A DNA stretch of 15,122 nt from Thiodiazotropha sp040507245. GTDB lineage: Bacteria; Pseudomonadota; Gammaproteobacteria; Chromatiales; Chromatiaceae. The stretch covers positions 1 through 15,122 of the forward strand of contig JBEVVH010000076.1 in NCBI GenBank assembly GCA_040507245.1. Direction: 5' to 3'. The position numbers and the translations under genes were made by a program. The notes below the pieces were generated by a model. That model was not told where the DNA came from and made no database searches. It saw only the letters and a list, made by a program, of their open reading frames with translations. Shown piece by piece: positions 6,569 to 14,313 of this stretch. The stretch's first letter is position 1, and each line of letters begins with the position of its first letter.

Positions 6569-6686
6569 ATTTTGAATTGTGAATTTTTAATTTTGAATTG
6601 CGGTGTTCGCTGCGCTCACTTCTTCTAAAAATCGTGTGCTTCGCACACTCAACCCAATTCAAAATTCAAAACTCAACATTCATAAT
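6569..6686 (-). repeat. Long imperfect inverted repeat between sufB and sufC (spacer repeat C)
   Basis: A 32-bp left arm (6569-6600, TTTTGAATT words) pairs with 6655-6686 at 27 of 32 positions, the innermost twelve being perfect. The 54-bp loop contains a second hairpin, GTGTGC-TTC-GCACAC (6634-6648). The arms resemble those of spacers A and B with G changed to A (TTTTGAATTGTGAA against TTTTGAGTTGTGAG). In the transcript this stem would stand between sufB and sufC, where it could slow decay, set the sufB:sufCD ratio or act as a processing site. Only the structure is seen. Confidence 0.75.
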
Positions 6687-6694
6687 TGTCGGCG

Positions 6695-8140
6695 CTAGCC
6701 GACTGCTCCTTCCAGGCTGACGGCCAGCAGTTTCTGCGCTTCCACCGCGAATTCCATGGGCAGCTCATTGAACACCTCCTTGCAGAATCCGTTGATGACC
6801 ATCGACACCGCATCCTCTTCCGACAGGCCGCGCTGACGGCAGTAGAAGAGCTGATCTTCGCTGACCTTGGAGGTGGTGGCCTCGTGTTCCACCAGGGCGG
6901 AGGGGTTCTTCACCTCGATATAAGGGAAGGTGTGGGCCGAACAGCGATCACCGATCAGCAGGGAGTCGCACTGGGTGTGGTTGCGCGCGTTCTCCGCCTT
7001 CGCGGCGACCCTCACCAGACCCCGGTAGGCATTGCTGCCCTGCATCGCCGAGATGCCCTTGGAGACGATGGTGCTACGGCTGTTCTCGCCAATGTGAATC
7101 ATCTTGGTGCCGGTATCCGCCTGCTGACGGCCCTTGGTCACCGCCACCGAGTAAAACTCACCCACGGTGTCCCGGCCGCGCAGCACGCAGCTAGGATATT
7201 TCCAGGTCACCGCGGAACCGGTTTCCACCTGGGTCCAGGAGATGTGAGAACGGTCACCCCGGCAGTCGCCCCGCTTGGTGACGAAGTTGTAGATGCCGCC
7301 GCGTCCCTCCCGATCACCGGGATACCAGTTCTGCACCGTGGAATACTTGATGCGCGCATCCTCCATGGCGACCAGCTCCACCACTGCGGCGTGGAGTTGA
7401 TTTTCGTCCCGCATCGGGGCGGTGCAGCCTTCCAGATAACTCACCTGGCTGCGCTCGTCAGCGACGATCAGGGTACGCTCGAACTGCCCGGTCTTTGCCT
7501 CATTGATGCGAAAATAGGTGGACAGCTCCATCGGACACTTCACACCTTTGGGTATGTAGACGAAGGTGCCGTCACTGAACACGGCGCTGTTGAGCGCGGC
7601 GAAGAAGTTGTCCTTGTGCGGCACCACGGAACCCAGGTACTGCTTGACCAGTTCCGGATGCTCGCGGACCGCCTCGGACATGGAGCAGAAGATCACCCCC
7701 GCTTCGGCCAGGTTCTCGCGGAAGGTGGTGGCTACCGAGACACTGTCGAACACCGCATCCACCGCCACCCCGGATAGGGCCTTCTGCTCATCGATGGGAA
7801 TGCCCAGCTTCTCATAGGTGGCCAGCAGCTCCGGGTCGACCTGATCCAGACTCTCTAGACTCGGCTTTTTCTTCGGAGACGAGTAGTAGGAGATGGCCTG
7901 AAAATCGATGGGCGGATGATGCACTGCCGCCCAGTCCGGTTCCGCCAGGGTCAGCCAGTGCCGGTAGGCCGCAAGGCGCTTTTCCAGCATCCACTCAGGC
8001 TCGCCCTTACGTTCGGAAATGGTTCGGACCACCGACTCGTCCAATCCGGGTGGTAGTGTGTCCGATTCGATCTGGGTCACGAAACCCTGTGCGTAGTCAG
8101 ATTCGATCAGTGTTTCCATTTGTGTATCGGGTAAACCCAT
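6695..8140 (-). CDS. sufB: SufB, Fe-S cluster scaffold protein
   Basis: This 481-aa protein is a full-length SufB. It shows PKGVKCPMELSTYFRIN (about 197-213), YLEGCTAPMRDENQLHAAVVEL (235-256), and the catalytic core NHTQCDSLLIGDRC followed by SAHTFPYIEV. C391 corresponds to E. coli Cys405, the residue receiving sulfur for cluster assembly, and H419-E420 in LVEHEATTSK correspond to His433-Glu434. The ATG at 8140 has GGAG about eight nt upstream. It is the first gene of the operon and lies directly behind an IscR-like operator, so expression probably rises under iron limitation or oxidative stress. SufB forms the scaffold with SufC and SufD. Confidence 0.97.
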   Translation of the reverse strand: MGLPDTQMETLIESDYAQGFVTQIESDTLPPGLDESVVRTISERKGEPEWMLEKRLAAYRHWLTLAEPDWAAVHHPPIDFQAISYYSSPKKKPSLESLDQVDPELLATYEKLGIPIDEQKALSGVAVDAVFDSVSVATTFRENLAEAGVIFCSMSEAVREHPELVKQYLGSVVPHKDNFFAALNSAVFSDGTFVYIPKGVKCPMELSTYFRINEAKTGQFERTLIVADERSQVSYLEGCTAPMRDENQLHAAVVELVAMEDARIKYSTVQNWYPGDREGRGGIYNFVTKRGDCRGDRSHISWTQVETGSAVTWKYPSCVLRGRDTVGEFYSVAVTKGRQQADTGTKMIHIGENSRSTIVSKGISAMQGSNAYRGLVRVAAKAENARNHTQCDSLLIGDRCSAHTFPYIEVKNPSALVEHEATTSKVSEDQLFYCRQRGLSEEDAVSMVINGFCKEVFNELPMEFAVEAQKLLAVSLEGAVG

Positions 8141-8155
8141 AAAATCACTCCGGTT

Positions 8156-8180
8156 ATAACCCAGTAAATTACTCAGATAT
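8156..8180. promoter_or_regulatory. IscR type-1-like binding site in front of sufB
   Basis: A 25-bp near-palindrome centred on AGTAAATTACT, with ATA and TAT at its ends, matches about 20 of 25 positions of the E. coli IscR type-1 consensus as I recall it, in either orientation. It lies 16-40 bp before the sufB ATG and overlaps the candidate -10 region, as expected for repression by holo-IscR. In many gammaproteobacteria iscR heads this operon; no such gene is next to it here, so the regulator must be encoded elsewhere. Confidence 0.5.
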
Positions 8181-8207
8181 TAAGCCAAAATTTTTTCAGC
8201 CTGTCAG
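8179..8207 (-). promoter_or_regulatory. Candidate sigma-70 promoter of the suf operon
   Basis: On the minus strand CTGACA (8202-8207, 5/6 match) and CTTAAT (8179-8184, 4/6 match) are separated by 17 bp. The predicted start near 8172 falls within the IscR-like site and leaves room for the GGAG ribosome site. The -35 lies inside the end of the upstream small ORF. The -10 is imperfect. Confidence 0.35.
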
Positions 8208-8426
8208 GCGATGCGGTTTGAACCGACGCTGACAGCGGGACCTGCCAAGGTACAGGCACAACAGCTCAGACAGGGCGCCCACGGCGATGAACACGAGACC
8301 GAGCCGGTACGCGGACAGGAACAAGAAAAGGACGCCAAAACCAAAACACAGCAGCGTCATAGCGAGCACCGGCCCACCGCAACATCGTCGTGAAAAAAGT
8401 CTCTTTAACCATTTCATAATCTCCAT
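8196..8426 (-). CDS. Small membrane protein of unknown function
   Basis: This 76-aa protein is not recognised. It has a basic N-terminus (MKWLKRLFSRR), two hydrophobic segments (about residues 19-37 and 41-60) separated by a short SAYR turn, and a basic C-terminal tail (GRSRCQRRFKPHR), so both ends are predicted to be cytoplasmic. It contains five Cys, two of them adjacent (CC at 15-16). The start could be 8426 or the ATG at 8417 (MKWLK). It ends 55 bp before sufB, and the suf promoter overlaps its 3' end, so it is probably not co-regulated with suf. The hydrophobic pattern with basic flanks suggests a real gene. Confidence 0.55.
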   Translation of the reverse strand: MEIMKWLKRLFSRRCCGGPVLAMTLLCFGFGVLFLFLSAYRLGLVFIAVGALSELLCLYLGRSRCQRRFKPHRLTG

Positions 8427-8610
8427 CCATACCCATACCGGGCGTTAGCCAGTAATAACATAGTAATAAAGTCAGGAATTGTTTTTTTTCAAGCCCTAAT
8501 CCCAAGAGAAATACATGGGAATGGCTTGTTCGCAACGCTTGCAGACCGCTTGATCACTGGCTTTGAGGGCCGTTTATGCAGGTACCACTAAACCCTTCTT
8601 TTTCCGAGGT

Positions 8611-9318
8611 TCAGTCTTCCAAGACCGATTTCACACCGCTTGAGATGAGACGTTCGTAGAGGAATTTCTTGCGGCCGTCCATGTCGATGCCGAGTCCGCT
8701 CATCATGGTGAACAGATCGTCGATGATGATCTCGGAGATGTGTTGTCCATCCTGTAGGGAACCCTCCAGATCGTTGTTCATGGCCAGCATGCAGGCCAGT
8801 ACACCGATCAGCTTGAGTCTATCCTCCTCATCTTCGGAGTCACTCATCAGGACTTTGTCCGAAGGTTCCGAACGGCTCAGCGACTCCCCCGGCCTCAGTC
8901 CGATCGACTCACAGAACTGATCCAGGTCCAGCTGATTGAAATGTATGTCAGACGGATACTTGAAGGTGTTATCGCCATTTTTCAGGGTTCCGCCAATCTG
9001 AAGTTCGTCGTCGAATACCAGGAACTTCTGAAAACAATCCTCCCGGATGACCCCGTTGATACTGATGTTGCGGTCGATCAGGGCACTGTTGTAGCTGATC
9101 GTCATACCCCTTTTGAGGTCATCGATATCGGAAGGATAGAGACGAAAATAGCCATCCACGTAGACCCGTTCGAAGGAACGTTCGGATATCTCGATCGAAG
9201 CAAAACCGGTGAAGTTGAAAAACAGGGACGGGATCTCCTTGAGCAGTTTCTCTTCACCTACATAATGGGATGCTTCGTCCCAACTCAAAAAAACATCACT
9301 GTCACTGGCCACGGTCAT
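8611..9318 (-). CDS. Acidic hypothetical protein of two parts
   Basis: This 235-aa protein is not recognised. Residues 1-130 look beta-rich with a short repeated word (LYPSDIDD at 60-67 and KYPSDIHF at 120-127). Residues 145-167 are a charged Ser/Asp/Glu linker (EPSDKVLMSDSEDEEDR), and residues 168-235 are predicted helical with DDLFTMMSGLGIDMDGRKKFLYERLISSG. No signal peptide or membrane segment is seen, so it should be cytoplasmic. The ATG at 9318 has AGGA seven nt upstream and is preferred over an in-frame GTG at 9333. It has its own candidate promoter and lies between the suf region and sdaA on the same strand. Confidence 0.75.
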   Translation of the reverse strand: MTVASDSDVFLSWDEASHYVGEEKLLKEIPSLFFNFTGFASIEISERSFERVYVDGYFRLYPSDIDDLKRGMTISYNSALIDRNISINGVIREDCFQKFLVFDDELQIGGTLKNGDNTFKYPSDIHFNQLDLDQFCESIGLRPGESLSRSEPSDKVLMSDSEDEEDRLKLIGVLACMLAMNNDLEGSLQDGQHISEIIIDDLFTMMSGLGIDMDGRKKFLYERLISSGVKSVLED

Positions 9319-9381
9319 GTCGTTTTCCTTCACCCAGGCCTTTCGTCATTGCAATTGCGGGCCTCTCCAAATCGATCCCTG

Positions 9382-9409
9382 ATTATCCACGATTGCCATG
9401 GATTTCCAA
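9382..9409 (-). promoter_or_regulatory. Candidate sigma-70 promoter for the acidic hypothetical gene
   Basis: On the minus strand TTGGAA (9404-9409) and GATAAT (9382-9387, 5/6 match) are spaced by 16 bp, about 64 nt before the chosen ATG at 9318. This suggests transcription separate from sdaA. Confidence 0.4.
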
Positions 9410-9431
9410 AACCCCGCACCACAACACCCCC

Positions 9432-10808
9432 TCAACACTCAACCAGATTGACCGCCAATCCACCACGGGAGGTTTCCTTGTACTTGGTCTGCATGTCCGC
9501 ACCGGTCTCGCGCATCGTCTTGATGACCTTGTCCAGGGAGACGAAATGCGACCCGTCACCCCGCAGCGCCATGCGCGCCGCATTGATTGCCTTGACCGCT
9601 CCCATGGCGTTGCGTTCGATACAGGGCACCTGAACCAGTCCCCCCACCGGATCGCAGGTGAGCCCCAGATTGTGCTCCATGCCGATCTCAGCGGCATTCT
9701 CCACCTGACGGGGTGTTCCACCGAGCACCTCCACCAGGGCACCCGCTGCCATGGAACAGGCCGCCCCCACCTCTCCCTGACAGCCTACCTCGGCGCCGGA
9801 TATGGAAGCGTTTTCCTTATAGAGAATTCCGATCGCCGCGGCACAGAGCAGAAACCGCACCACTCCGTCTTCGCTGGCGCCCGGGGAGAAGCGCCAGTAA
9901 TAGTGCAAAACCGCGGGAATGATACCCGCGGCCCCGTTGGTGGGAGCGGTGACCACACGCCCGCCGGCCGCGTTCTCCTCGTTTACCGCCAGAGCGAAGA
10001 GATTGACCCAGTCCATGGTTCCCAGCGGCACGGAATGGAGTTCCCCGTCATTGCTTAACTGCCGGAACAGCCGGGGAGCCCTGCGTTTGACCTTCAACCC
10101 GCCGGGCAGCAATCCCTCAGTGACGCAACCGCGTTCGACGCAACCTTGCATCACCCGCCAGATGTCCAGCAGTCCCTGATAGATTTCCGTCTCACTACGC
10201 CAAGCCTTTTCGTTCTCCAGCATCAGCTGGCTGATCGAAAGCCCTTCCGCCTCACACAGATCCAGCAGCTCTTGACCGCTTTTGAAGGGATATTTCAGAG
10301 GCGTCGCATCCTCGACGATCTGTGGCTGACCCTGTGCATCCGCCTGCACCACAAAGCCCCCGCCAACAGAGTAGAAACGCTGTTGCCGCAGCAACTGAGC
10401 ATCCCCATTCCAGGCCTGGAACAGCATTCCATTGGGATGGACCCCGAGTTGTCGGCGGCGGTGAAACACCAGGCCGGTCTCGATATCGAAGTCCAGTTCC
10501 TGCCCGCTGTGCAGCCTCAAGCGACGCTGCACCCGAACCTCATCGACCCGCAAGGGAATCGCCTCGACCTCCACCTGATCCGGCACCTCACCCTGCAAGC
10601 CCAGGATCACGGCTTTGTCGGTGCCGTGTCCTTTGCCTGTCGCACCCAGTGAGCCAAACAGTTCCACCTTGATACGAGATACCGAGGAGAGCACGCCTGC
10701 CTCTGCCAGTTGCTGGGAAAAACGCCTGGCCGCCAGCATCGGCCCCACCGTGTGGGAACTGGATGGGCCGATGCCGATTTTAAAGAGATCGAAAACACTG
10801 ATTGCCAT
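9432..10808 (-). CDS. sdaA: L-serine ammonia-lyase (L-serine dehydratase), iron-sulfur type
   Basis: This 458-aa enzyme deaminates L-serine to pyruvate and ammonia using a 4Fe-4S cluster. It starts with the family signature SVFDLFKIGIGPSSSHTVGP (residues 4-23), has the substrate-domain segment APTNGAAGIIPAVLHY (288-303), and the three cluster Cys C343 (AEVGCQGEVG), C385 (GLTCDPVGG) and C396 (VQVPCIERN), the same numbering as in the Legionella enzyme as I recall it. It is the single-chain form of full length. A strong GGAGGGAG ribosome site precedes the ATG. It follows metR by 56 nt on the same strand, so the two may be co-transcribed. Confidence 0.97.
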   Translation of the reverse strand: MAISVFDLFKIGIGPSSSHTVGPMLAARRFSQQLAEAGVLSSVSRIKVELFGSLGATGKGHGTDKAVILGLQGEVPDQVEVEAIPLRVDEVRVQRRLRLHSGQELDFDIETGLVFHRRRQLGVHPNGMLFQAWNGDAQLLRQQRFYSVGGGFVVQADAQGQPQIVEDATPLKYPFKSGQELLDLCEAEGLSISQLMLENEKAWRSETEIYQGLLDIWRVMQGCVERGCVTEGLLPGGLKVKRRAPRLFRQLSNDGELHSVPLGTMDWVNLFALAVNEENAAGGRVVTAPTNGAAGIIPAVLHYYWRFSPGASEDGVVRFLLCAAAIGILYKENASISGAEVGCQGEVGAACSMAAGALVEVLGGTPRQVENAAEIGMEHNLGLTCDPVGGLVQVPCIERNAMGAVKAINAARMALRGDGSHFVSLDKVIKTMRETGADMQTKYKETSRGGLAVNLVEC

Positions 10809-10864
10809 CGCCGCTCCCTCCGATCAACCACGCCCGGGCCTCTGTTGAGATGATTCCCGAGGCA

Positions 10865-11776
10865 CTACGAAATATTGCTGTAGCGAACCCCGTTGCTGCG
10901 CTCGCGGGCCAATCGCAGAAACGCCTGCAGGTAGCTGCTGGATGCCTCTTCGTCCCGATAGCCCGCATACAGCGTGCGTTGCATGCCTTGCCGGCCCAGG
11001 TGCAGGGATTTCAACGCCAGCCTTTCACAGGCCCTGCGGGACAACCAGCCCGGCAGTGCAGCAACGCCCCGTTGCAGTTCGGTCAGCTGCAACATGATAT
11101 CCACGGATTCGATCTGCCTGTGGGCTCGCGGACGAACCCCTGCGGGATCCATGAAACCACTGAGGATATCGAGCCGCGGGGCCTCGACCGGGAAGGTGAT
11201 CAGGGTCTCTCCGGCCAGCTGGCGGGGTGTCACCCAGGCACGGTCCGCCAGCGGATGGGACCGCGCGACCAGCAATTCCAGTTCGTATCCGAACAGGGGC
11301 TGATAATCCAGGCCGGGCTCCTCGACGGGATCGGGCGTCACCAGCAGATCGATGGCGAAATCACGCAACCCCTGAATGCCACTGAAGCTGAAGCGCTGAA
11401 AGATATCCACATCCACATCCGGGTCACTGCCCAGATAGTCGGCGACCACACCCGTGAGCCATTCGTAGCAAGGGTAACACTCCACCCCGATGCGCAATAC
11501 CCCTTGCTTTCCATCGGCATAGGCCTTGAGTGTGCGCTCACTCTGGTCGAGTATGGGGAGAATTTTATCCGCGGTCTGATGCAACAGGTGACCGGCACGG
11601 GTGAGGCGCAGGCGCCGACCCTCCTTGCGCCAGATCGCCAACCCCAGCTTCTTCTCCAGATAGCGGATCTGATGGGACAGGGCCGACTGGCTCAGACACA
11701 GGGCATCGGCCGCTGCGGTCAGGGTGCCATGCTGCTGCAGCGCGGCGATGATTCGCAGGTGATTGGGCTCTATCAT
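10865..11776 (-). CDS. metR: MetR, LysR-type regulator of methionine biosynthesis
   Basis: This 303-aa LysR-type regulator begins with the helix-turn-helix domain (MIEPNHLRIIAALQQHGTLT, then SQSALSHQIRYLEKKLG and LTRAGHLL). The effector domain carries segments typical of MetR: LRIGVECYPCYEWL (compare IAIECHSCIQWL in E. coli), DLLVTPDP and TLITFPVEAPRLDIL. MetR uses homocysteine as co-inducer and activates metE. The gene is divergent from metE, the classic arrangement, with 98 bp between the start codons. The ribosome site is weak. The C-terminus is family-like (LYAGYRDEE, SSYLQAFLRLAR). Confidence 0.93.
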   Translation of the reverse strand: MIEPNHLRIIAALQQHGTLTAAADALCLSQSALSHQIRYLEKKLGLAIWRKEGRRLRLTRAGHLLHQTADKILPILDQSERTLKAYADGKQGVLRIGVECYPCYEWLTGVVADYLGSDPDVDVDIFQRFSFSGIQGLRDFAIDLLVTPDPVEEPGLDYQPLFGYELELLVARSHPLADRAWVTPRQLAGETLITFPVEAPRLDILSGFMDPAGVRPRAHRQIESVDIMLQLTELQRGVAALPGWLSRRACERLALKSLHLGRQGMQRTLYAGYRDEEASSSYLQAFLRLARERSNGVRYSNIS

Positions 11777-11791
11777 CTATGATCTTTTCTC

Positions 11792-11820
11792 ATGATTAAT
11801 GAATAAATAATCATTATATC
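11792..11820. promoter_or_regulatory. metR-metE divergent control region with dyad and overlapping -10 elements
   Basis: ATGATTA (11792-11798) and TAATCAT (11808-11814) form a perfect inverted repeat with a 9-bp spacer, a plausible MetR operator, although it is not a good match to the TGAA-N5-TTCA box. On the minus strand TATAAT (11813-11818) is a perfect -10 for metR, with a poor -35. On the plus strand TATATC (11815-11820) could be a -10 for metE. The overlap would couple metR autoregulation to metE activation. Confidence 0.4.
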
Positions 11821-11874
11821 CTCATCTTTAGTTTGCCTAGAATCCCGCCTTTCCACACATCTGAGGCAGGGACC

Positions 11875-14160
11875 ATGGCAACGACACACAATCTGGGTTT
11901 TCCGAGAATCGGCGATCACCGGCAGCTCAAATTCGCACTGGAGGCCTTCTGGCGGGGCGAGAGCACGGCGGATGCACTGCAGCAGACCGCGCAGAGGATC
12001 CGTGCCCACAACCTGGCACTGCAATCCGATCTGGACTGGCGACCGGTTGGAGATTTCTCGCTCTACGACCATGTCCTGGACACCAGCATCCTGCTTGGCC
12101 ACTGTCCACCCCGGTTTCACGATCTGCCTGGCGCCAGCCCACTGGATCGCTACTTTCACATGGCGCGGGGACGCAGCCAGGACGAGGGATGCCGCAGCAC
12201 ACCTGCGGCGATGACCAAATGGTTCGATACCAACTATCACTACATCGTGCCCGAATGGCGGACCGACAGCCGATTCCAGTGCGATCCGTCCCCACTCCTG
12301 AGGCAAATCGACGAGACGGACGGAAGGCGCATCAAGCCGGTCATCCTGGGCCCAGTGAGTTACCTGAAGCTGGGTAAAAGCGTGGATGGCTGCGATCCGC
12401 TGAGTCTGCTAGACCGGTTGCTGGACGCCTATGACACCCTGTTGGCCGCCCTGAGCGAAGCCGGAATCGAGTGGCTGCAGATTGACGAACCGGTTCTGGT
12501 CACCGACCTGAGTTCGGCCTGGCGACACGCCCTGCGCAGGAGCTACCACCGTTTCCAGAGGCACGACCTTAAACTCATGCTGACGACCTATTTCGGACCC
12601 CTGGGAGACAATCTGCAACTGGCCTGTGAGCTGCCGGTCGCAGGTCTGCATGTGGACCTGAGCAACGACCGGCAGGAGTTGACCCCGCTGATCGACTGGT
12701 TACCTGCGCATAAGACCCTATCCTTGGGCGTGGTGAATGGACGCAGCGTCTGGAAAAGCGACCTGACGGCTATTCTGGACTGGCTGGAGCCTGTACATGA
12801 ACGGCTGGGAGAGCGGCTTTGGCTGGCACCCTCCTGCTCGTTGCTGCATCTGCCTGTGGACCTGGAACTGGAGACGACACTCGAGCCTGAGGTCAGGCAA
12901 TGGCTCAGCTTTGCGGTTCAGAAACTTGCTGAATTGAATATCATTGCCACCGCGCTCAATCAGGGACGTCACACTGTGATGGCGTCACTCGAGGACAATG
13001 CCCGGGCGATTCGTTCACGCAAGGGATCACCCCGCATTCACAACTCCCGGGTTCAAGCACGCGTTGCTGGCATCACCCCGGAGATGGGACAGCGCCAGTC
13101 CTGTTATGCGGATCGCTCACAACTGCAATCCCGACGACTGGGTCTCCCATTGTTACCCACCACCACCATCGGTTCCTTCCCTCAAACCGGAGAGGTCCGA
13201 CAACTCAGACAGCGGCTCCGGGCGGGCACCCTGTCCCCCGCTGAATATCAGGAGAGGCTGCGCCAGGAGATCGCCCACACAATCAGGCAGCAGGAGTCGA
13301 TCGGCCTGGATGTACTGGTACACGGCGAGGCGGAACGCACCGACATGGTGGAGTACTTCGCCGAACACCTGACCGGTTACGCCATCACCCGCCACGCCTG
13401 GGTTCAGTCCTACGGCTCCCGCTGCGTGAAGCCGCCGATTCTTTATGGGGATATCGAACGTCCCGGGCCTATCACCCGGGAATGGACTGCATTTGCGCAA
13501 TCCCTGACCTCGAAACCGGTGAAAGGCATGTTGACCGGCCCGGTAACCCTGTTGAACTGGTCCTTCGTGCGTGATGACCAGCCATTGGCGACGACCGTCA
13601 TGCAACTGGCCCTGGCGCTACGCGAAGAGGTGCTGGACCTGGAAGCCAGTGGCACCCGAATCATTCAGATTGACGAAGCAGCGTTTCGCGAGGGGTTACC
13701 CCTGCGCCGAGAGGCCTGGGCCGAATATCTCGAGTGGGCGCTTCAGGCCTTTCGCCTAACCGCCAATGGGGTCGCCGATGAGACCCAGATCCACACCCAC
13801 ATGTGTTATTCCCGGTTCGAAGAGATCTTCGATGCGCTTGCAGCCATGGATGTGGACGTAATCACCCTGGAGAATGCCCGGGGGGAAGAGGGTGGATTTC
13901 TGCAAACACCTGAAGCACGGACCTACCGCAATGCAATCGGTCCCGGGATCTATGACATCCACAGTCCGAACATTCCCGAAGTCAGTATTTTGCGCGCACG
14001 GATCAGGGATGCCGCGGCAAAGATTCCGCTAGACAGATTATGGGTCAACCCCGATTGCGGTCTCAAGACGCGTCAGTGGCAGGAGGTGATACCCGCACTG
14101 CAGAATATGCACCGGGCCGCCTGCATGATGAGGGAGTCGTATGAAACCCAACGGAGATGA
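11875..14160 (+). CDS. metE: Cobalamin-independent methionine synthase
   Basis: This 761-aa enzyme transfers a methyl group from 5-methyltetrahydropteroyltri-glutamate to homocysteine. It starts NLGFPRIGDHRQLKFALEAFW, has the N-terminal half with TKWFDTNYHYIVPE, and the linker to the catalytic half at TTTIGSFPQTGEVRQLR (about 425-441). The zinc ligands are present: H642 and C644 in IHTHMCYS, E666 in ITLENAR, and C728 in VNPDCGLKTR, each within two positions of E. coli numbering. VHGEAERTDMVEYF and YGSRCVKPPI are also conserved. The ATG at 11875 follows AGGGA; an upstream in-frame TTG is not used. It is divergent from metR and full length with no sign of decay. Confidence 0.97.
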   Translation: MATTHNLGFPRIGDHRQLKFALEAFWRGESTADALQQTAQRIRAHNLALQSDLDWRPVGDFSLYDHVLDTSILLGHCPPRFHDLPGASPLDRYFHMARGRSQDEGCRSTPAAMTKWFDTNYHYIVPEWRTDSRFQCDPSPLLRQIDETDGRRIKPVILGPVSYLKLGKSVDGCDPLSLLDRLLDAYDTLLAALSEAGIEWLQIDEPVLVTDLSSAWRHALRRSYHRFQRHDLKLMLTTYFGPLGDNLQLACELPVAGLHVDLSNDRQELTPLIDWLPAHKTLSLGVVNGRSVWKSDLTAILDWLEPVHERLGERLWLAPSCSLLHLPVDLELETTLEPEVRQWLSFAVQKLAELNIIATALNQGRHTVMASLEDNARAIRSRKGSPRIHNSRVQARVAGITPEMGQRQSCYADRSQLQSRRLGLPLLPTTTIGSFPQTGEVRQLRQRLRAGTLSPAEYQERLRQEIAHTIRQQESIGLDVLVHGEAERTDMVEYFAEHLTGYAITRHAWVQSYGSRCVKPPILYGDIERPGPITREWTAFAQSLTSKPVKGMLTGPVTLLNWSFVRDDQPLATTVMQLALALREEVLDLEASGTRIIQIDEAAFREGLPLRREAWAEYLEWALQAFRLTANGVADETQIHTHMCYSRFEEIFDALAAMDVDVITLENARGEEGGFLQTPEARTYRNAIGPGIYDIHSPNIPEVSILRARIRDAAAKIPLDRLWVNPDCGLKTRQWQEVIPALQNMHRAACMMRESYETQRR

Positions 14161-14238
14161 GACAGTCCGTGCCGGGAAAAACACCCCATGCATCGGTGCC
14201 TGCCGAGATCCGACACTATGACTTCATCAGGGTCTTGC

Positions 14239-14270
14239 TGGAGCCAGCATCGCAGGTCGGTGTGGCTCCA
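14239..14270. terminator. Hairpin between convergent metE and the acetyltransferase-like gene
   Basis: TGGAGCCA (14239-14246) and TGGCTCCA (14263-14270) are a perfect 8-bp inverted repeat with a 16-bp loop, in the 153-bp gap between convergent stops. No T-tract follows on either strand, so intrinsic termination is uncertain. I see no gene in this gap; a 61-codon ORF overlapping the metE stop is not convincing. Confidence 0.3.
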
Positions 14271-14313
14271 AGTAAAGCGATGCGCCCGGAAGTCCTATAC
14301 GATCGGGCCAACA

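Noticed and set aside
5758..7777. Long plus-strand ORFs of 261 and 363 codons (5758-6543 and 6686-7777)
   Set aside because: They are antisense to sufC and sufB, whose products are full-length family matches. High GC favours such shadows.
8482..8489. Run of eight T as a plus-strand terminator
   Set aside because: No stem precedes it and no plus-strand gene lies upstream. The rest of 8427-8610 shows nothing I can name.
10802..11782. 326-codon plus-strand ORF
   Set aside because: It is antisense to metR, which has clear LysR-type motifs and the classic divergent metE arrangement.
11773..12306. 177-codon minus-strand ORF covering the metE start
   Set aside because: It is antisense to conserved metE N-terminal sequence and crosses the metR-metE control region.
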